From NCBI GenBank assembly GCA_030267565.1, contig BRXU01000032.1, forward strand, positions 496,001 through 560,000: a stretch of 64,000 nucleotides of DNA, written 5' to 3'. The translations under genes were made by a program, and so were the position numbers. Below are positions 60,461-64,000 of the stretch, one piece after another. The number at the start of each line of letters is the position of its first letter. Positions within the stretch are counted from its first letter, which is position 1. Below the pieces are notes generated by a model. The model was not told the origin of the DNA and ran no database searches. It worked only from the letters and a program-made list of their open reading frames with translations. The DNA is from Pleodorina starrii. Taxonomy: Eukaryota; Chlorophyta; Chlorophyceae; Chlamydomonadales; Volvocaceae.

Positions 60461-63400
60461 TCACAGGAACATCGCAGCCGACTGGTACTGGCCCTTCAGC
60501 ATGCGGCGCGCAACCAGCGCGTTCGCGAACACGATCAACCACACACCCCGCCGTCCCGACGAGTTGCGCGGCAGGCACATCGCCACCAGCAAGCGACCCG
60601 CCTCCCGGAGCGACTTCAGGTAGCGCGACCGAGGCTCGTGCGCCTCCGTGAGATACCACCCCGGCACCAAAATATACGCCACGAAAGCGGCATAGCGAAC
60701 CGCTAGCGGCAACGCCACATCCACCAGCGGCATCTCCGGGCACGAGACGATCGCATCCAGCTTCCCCTCCAGCTGCAAGCGCTTGTAGAAGGCCGGCTGC
60801 ATCGCATCCTCGTGTGAATCCGCATCGCGGCGCGGATCCAGATCATTGGTGACGACGCGAAACCCCCGCTCCTTGAACACCCATGCGATGGTGCCCGTGC
60901 CGACCCACGGGTCACAGACCCACGACACCGATGACCAATCAAGCCGCTCAAACAAGGACTCCAGCATAGCGGGTGATGTAGAAGCCCCCACTGGACCACC
61001 GCGCAGGTGCGGCGCCGTAAGCGACATGCGCGAGAGGCTCTGCGCCGTGTGCTCGCCCGGCATCAAATACTCCAGCGCCATCTTCAAACCCTCGCGACGG
61101 CCACTCGCCCAGAAATCGGGCAGCTCCACCTCCTGCACCACCACATTCGCAAACGCGCGCGGCGGCTTCTTGCCCTCAGGCACCAAGAACGAACGCAACT
61201 CCTCATACTCCATCCGCTCCTCACTGCCATCCTCATACGACACAACGAAGGGCTTCCGGCCCTCTCCCACGTGCTTCACACGGCCCCACATGTTGCGCGG
61301 CGCGCCGCGCCTCCCCGTGGCCTTCTTCCGCACGACGAACCGGCCATCAAGACGCTCCTCCCGCATCATCCGCGACTTGGCCTTAGCCATGGCCTTGCGC
61401 TGCTCCGGCGTAAGCGGCGGCGCGCCCTCCTCCTGCGTAGCCGCAGCCACCTGATCCACCGTAACCCCCGCCTTGACGCAATCAGGGCAAACCCAGTCAC
61501 CCTCGGGGACACCCGGCAGCCCCACGCACTGGAAGTGCCAGCCGGAATTGCAGCTATCGCACAGAAGCATGTCCGCCTCGCCGGACGGCACGTGGCAGAC
61601 CTCGCAGCACAGATCAGCCGGCGGCTTAGCAAGAGAGGGGTCGATGGTGCCGTCGATGCCCGGCAGGTGGCACGGGGCCAACTGGCTCGGGTGCACCGTC
61701 ATCTCGGTGCCGCACTTCCCTTGCAAAACCATGAGCCCCATCCCCGTCTCGTCGACGACCCGGTAGATCTCAGGGCGCACGCTCGGCTCCAGCGCGTGCC
61801 CCGACGTGCCCCTCACGTACACGAAATCACCGGGCATGATGCGGAACAGCCGCGGTGCGTTGGCCCCCTTGCGGCGCTTCGCGTACCAGTGCCGGTCGCG
61901 CTGCTGAGCGATGAGTGCGTTGCCAGCCGCCACGCTCCGCGCTGCATCCGCCCGGCGAAACAACTCCACTGCCACACTTGACACGTTATCGAAATCGAGG
62001 CTGGACCCGAACTTCTCCTTCACCGCCGCCGGAACGGCAGGCGCCACGCCGTACAGCAACTCGTACGGCGAGTAACCCGTGCTCGCCTGCGGGCTCAGGC
62101 GGTAGCCCATCACCGTCCAGTAAAGCGCCTCCTCCCAATCAATCTCCTTCCCCTCGCGCTGCGCCTGCTGCAGCGTCTTGGTGAGCGCCATCTTGACGGT
62201 CTGCACGCAGCGCTCCGCGAGGCCGTTGGCCTGTGGCCGGCGAGGCGAAATGCGCCGGTGGTCGATGAAGCTGCCGTGCAGTAGCCGATCGAACACGCCC
62301 GCGAACTCTCCACCGTTGTCCGTGACGACCTCCGCGCAGGCTCCGAACCGCGACAGCACATGCTTGTGGAAAGCGCGCGCCGTGTACTGCGGCTCCTTCG
62401 CCGGAAGACCCTCAACTTCCAAATGCTTCGAGAAACTTTCGACCATGATCATGCAATAGCGGCTGCCGTGCGAGGACGCCTCAAAGGGGCCCGCCAGGTC
62501 CACGTGCCAGCGGTAGAACAGCCCCATGACCGGCAACGGGTTGAGTTCAGGCCGCTCCGACGACAGCCCGACCCGCACCCTATCGCACTCAGGACAACGC
62601 TTCACCTCCAACGACACATCCTCCGCCATCCCATACCACCAATGCGACAACGCCACCAGATGCAACGTGCGCCGGACGCCAAAATGCCCGGTGCTGTTGT
62701 GCCACTTGCGAATAATGCCCGCGCGCTCCAACGGGTTGGGCACATGACGCCAGGATTGATCCGGCATCTGCCGGTGGACCATGCCGCGCTCCATGCGATA
62801 ACTGGCCACCCTACGATGGATGCGCCGGACCTCAGCGGCCGGAAGATCGGGCCGGATATGCTCGCCATGCCTCAAATAATACAACGCATTCTCATCGGCC
62901 CAAATATCAGGCACGCGCGGCTCCAGCGCGACCTCGACGGCCTGGGTAGTGAACACGAGCGCATGAACGCGGGGGATCTCAACCTCTTCCTCAACAGGAT
63001 CAAACTCGCCGCGGCTCGTGACCGGACCCCCATCCCCAGACTGATACGGCACCGCACCCAGCACCGTGCGCTCGTAGACCGCCAGCGCGACATTCATGAC
63101 GAAAGTGAGAGCGAACAGGTCCGGGACCATGGCCATAACCACCCAGCGCTGCTGCTCAGTGACCCACGGTACGGCGGTCGTACCGGCACGATAACCCAAG
63201 ACCCGCTCGCACTCATCCGCCGTGAGACCCGTGAAACCCCCCACACTCACATCGTAGACGGGCGCCGACACATTGGCAGGCCCCCCCCCAGCCGAAGCAA
63301 TAGGGGAGATAGGACGCAGGACCCGCAGCGGCTTGCCCAACTTATTGAAGGCCGCGCCCGAGGGGGTGATATCCCCAATCGTGGCGTTACGCATCACGCG

Positions 63401-64000
63401 CCCGGGACCCAACACCTCACCAGCATGCTGCTCTGGGCTGCGGGTGGTGTGCAGCAGCACCATCCCCCACAACTCGCGGTGCAGCAAATTGGACCACACG
63501 TGGACAAAACGGTGCTGGTGCGACCCCGCCTGGGCTGCATCCAGCGTGCACGCCGCACCGAACGCCTGCGAAAACGACTTGCTGCACTCCGGCGGCGGAA
63601 AAGACTCCGTCACCGACTCCAACTGCACGACATACCCCACCATCCTGCTACCACGAAGCTTCTGCAACGACGCGACAATGCGCTCGACATCCGCCGCCTT
63701 GGCCGCCGTACCCTGAACCGACCCAGGGCAGCGCACGTTAGCGACCACCAACCACGGCCCCTCGTCGGGGTCCATGACTCGGCCCAGGACGGCATCGGTG
63801 AGCTCACACACTTGCGCGGGCAGCGCAAACACCGAATCGCGCCACGCCGACAGCGGCAGGCGCGTGGGATACAGGCCGCTCAACTCCGCGCACTGCTGCT
63901 GCGTCGCCGCACGCACTATCGGGTCGTCGGCGACGTAGAAATAGCGACGCACCGGCAAACCCGCGCGAAGGGCCATCTCCAGAGCGGCGGCCGGCCCACT
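60461..64000 (-). CDS. LTR-retrotransposon polyprotein, C-terminal part with MTase-like, integrase and PHD domains
   Basis: Open without stops from the window edge to TGA at 60461-60463; the in-frame ATG at 63976 is probably internal, as the frame stays open upstream. Counting from that Met: C5-cytosine-methyltransferase-like domain (1-310); HHCC zinc finger (H426, H431, C461, C464); integrase core with D493, D553 and E588, a 35-residue D-to-E step; PHD finger C791-C833 (C4HC3); a Tudor-like stretch near 890-930; and a second Rossmann methyltransferase-like domain (1015-1155). The integrase residues are intact, while the C5-type motifs are degenerate. The high GC codon use resembles that of the LINE ORFs. 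Confidence 0.82.
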   Translation of the reverse strand, partial: SGPAAALEMALRAGLPVRRYFYVADDPIVRAATQQQCAELSGLYPTRLPLSAWRDSVFALPAQVCELTDAVLGRVMDPDEGPWLVVANVRCPGSVQGTAAKAADVERIVASLQKLRGSRMVGYVVQLESVTESFPPPECSKSFSQAFGAACTLDAAQAGSHQHRFVHVWSNLLHRELWGMVLLHTTRSPEQHAGEVLGPGRVMRNATIGDITPSGAAFNKLGKPLRVLRPISPIASAGGGPANVSAPVYDVSVGGFTGLTADECERVLGYRAGTTAVPWVTEQQRWVVMAMVPDLFALTFVMNVALAVYERTVLGAVPYQSGDGGPVTSRGEFDPVEEEVEIPRVHALVFTTQAVEVALEPRVPDIWADENALYYLRHGEHIRPDLPAAEVRRIHRRVASYRMERGMVHRQMPDQSWRHVPNPLERAGIIRKWHNSTGHFGVRRTLHLVALSHWWYGMAEDVSLEVKRCPECDRVRVGLSSERPELNPLPVMGLFYRWHVDLAGPFEASSHGSRYCMIMVESFSKHLEVEGLPAKEPQYTARAFHKHVLSRFGACAEVVTDNGGEFAGVFDRLLHGSFIDHRRISPRRPQANGLAERCVQTVKMALTKTLQQAQREGKEIDWEEALYWTVMGYRLSPQASTGYSPYELLYGVAPAVPAAVKEKFGSSLDFDNVSSVAVELFRRADAARSVAAGNALIAQQRDRHWYAKRRKGANAPRLFRIMPGDFVYVRGTSGHALEPSVRPEIYRVVDETGMGLMVLQGKCGTEMTVHPSQLAPCHLPGIDGTIDPSLAKPPADLCCEVCHVPSGEADMLLCDSCNSGWHFQCVGLPGVPEGDWVCPDCVKAGVTVDQVAAATQEEGAPPLTPEQRKAMAKAKSRMMREERLDGRFVVRKKATGRRGAPRNMWGRVKHVGEGRKPFVVSYEDGSEERMEYEELRSFLVPEGKKPPRAFANVVVQEVELPDFWASGRREGLKMALEYLMPGEHTAQSLSRMSLTAPHLRGGPVGASTSPAMLESLFERLDWSSVSWVCDPWVGTGTIAWVFKERGFRVVTNDLDPRRDADSHEDAMQPAFYKRLQLEGKLDAIVSCPEMPLVDVALPLAVRYAAFVAYILVPGWYLTEAHEPRSRYLKSLREAGRLLVAMCLPRNSSGRRGVWLIVFANALVARRMLKGQYQSAAMFL
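60514..60932 (-). other. Second methyltransferase-like (Rossmann) domain
   Basis: VCDPWVGTGTIAWVF (motif I), VVTNDLDP (acidic loop) and LDAIVSCPEMPL (motif IV position, where DNA adenine methyltransferases have D/N/SPPY/W). A DNA-methyltransferase-like fold is likely; the non-canonical SCPE makes activity uncertain. Confidence 0.6.
61478..61609 (-). other. PHD finger C-terminal to integrase
   Basis: CEVC, LLCDSCNSGWHFQC and WVCPDC give C4HC3 spacing. PHD fingers read histone H3 tails, so it may guide integration to chosen chromatin; that role is inferred. Confidence 0.88.
62058..62734 (-). other. HHCC zinc finger and DDE integrase core
   Basis: WHNSTGHFGVRRT...CPECDRV (HHCC) followed by WHVDLAGPF (Asp), VVTDNGGEF (Asp) and PQANGLAERCVQ (Glu). 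A typical rve integrase; catalyses insertion of the element's cDNA. Confidence 0.92.
63047..63976 (-). other. Degenerate C5-cytosine-methyltransferase-like domain
   Basis: LRAGLPVRRYFYV..D recalls the post-motif-I region. VVANVRCPGS stands where PCQ belongs and LESVTESFPPPE where ENV belongs. SHQHRFVHVWSNLL resembles the QRRRRFW(A/T)NL motif. LTADECERVLGY...TEQQRW recalls motifs IX-X (LTPxExxRLxGF...). The order is right, but the catalytic Pro-Cys and Glu-Asn contexts are altered, so activity is doubtful. Confidence 0.6.

Larger units (their letters stand above)
60238..64000 (-). mobile_element. LTR (Ty3/gypsy-like) retrotransposon, 3' part
   Basis: Contains the downstream half of a pol-type polyprotein with an HHCC/DDE integrase. 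On the minus strand a purine tract (gggggggag, 60247-60238) lies 214 nt after the stop codon and is followed by TTTTGG, a candidate polypurine tract and 3' LTR start. RT, RNase H, protease and gag would lie beyond the right edge. The Ty3/gypsy label is from integrase style only. Confidence 0.7.

Overview
The window looks like nuclear DNA of a green alga, most likely a volvocine such as Chlamydomonas or a relative. The grounds are: GC-rich coding exons split by many introns with GTNNGT donors; a giant secreted-protein gene combining SRCR and C-type lectin domains, a combination known from Chlamydomonas; and two giant single-ORF LINEs with the five-domain set of the Dualen (RandI) clade, first described in C. 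reinhardtii. There are no rRNA genes, no CRISPR array and no bacterial features.

The backbone is one very large gene on the minus strand. It starts at a signal-peptide exon (58937) and runs past the left edge. I placed about 60 exons by splice sites and checked most junctions for codon phase. In order the product has: signal peptide; three SRCR domains; an FG-GAP-like stretch; repeated Cys-rich modules ending in Y-x-C-C; a C-type lectin domain; more Cys-rich modules; a second C-type lectin domain; another FG-GAP-like repeat; a long beta-sandwich-like region; then a C-terminal region with the motifs LRDPPG, GDSFLVQIK and GRSQCPHEEGT. It is predicted to be extracellular.

The gene is full of mobile elements. 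At the left, two Dualen-type LINEs of about 11.6 and 11.7 kb lie head to head around a 1.77-kb spacer. Copy A (1657-13241, minus) sits in an intron. Copy B (15010-26745, plus) sits inside a coding exon and interrupts it. Both have target-site duplications and a (TAT)n 3' tail, and each has one open frame of about 3,800 codons: a unique 5' part, a membrane-spanning block, a Josephin-like cysteine protease, APE endonuclease, reverse transcriptase, RNase H, a CCHC knuckle and a restriction-like endonuclease. The 5' parts of the two copies are unrelated although both are in frame.

The introns further right hold small elements: a MITE-like terminal-inverted-repeat element (29.9-30.7 kb), a hairpin cluster (32.7 kb), a tRNA-type SINE with a 14-bp target duplication (33.95-34.38 kb) and an old relic of it (40.5 kb), and two miniature LTR retrotransposons of 250 and 322 bp (45.3 and 47.3 kb) with perfect 5-bp target duplications and tRNA-like cores. 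Fragments of the first lie at 52.9 and 53.8 kb.

The right end (about 60.2-64 kb, minus strand) is the 3' part of an LTR (Ty3/gypsy-like) retrotransposon. Its open frame encodes a degenerate C5-cytosine-methyltransferase-like domain, an HHCC/DDE integrase, a PHD finger and a second methyltransferase-like domain.
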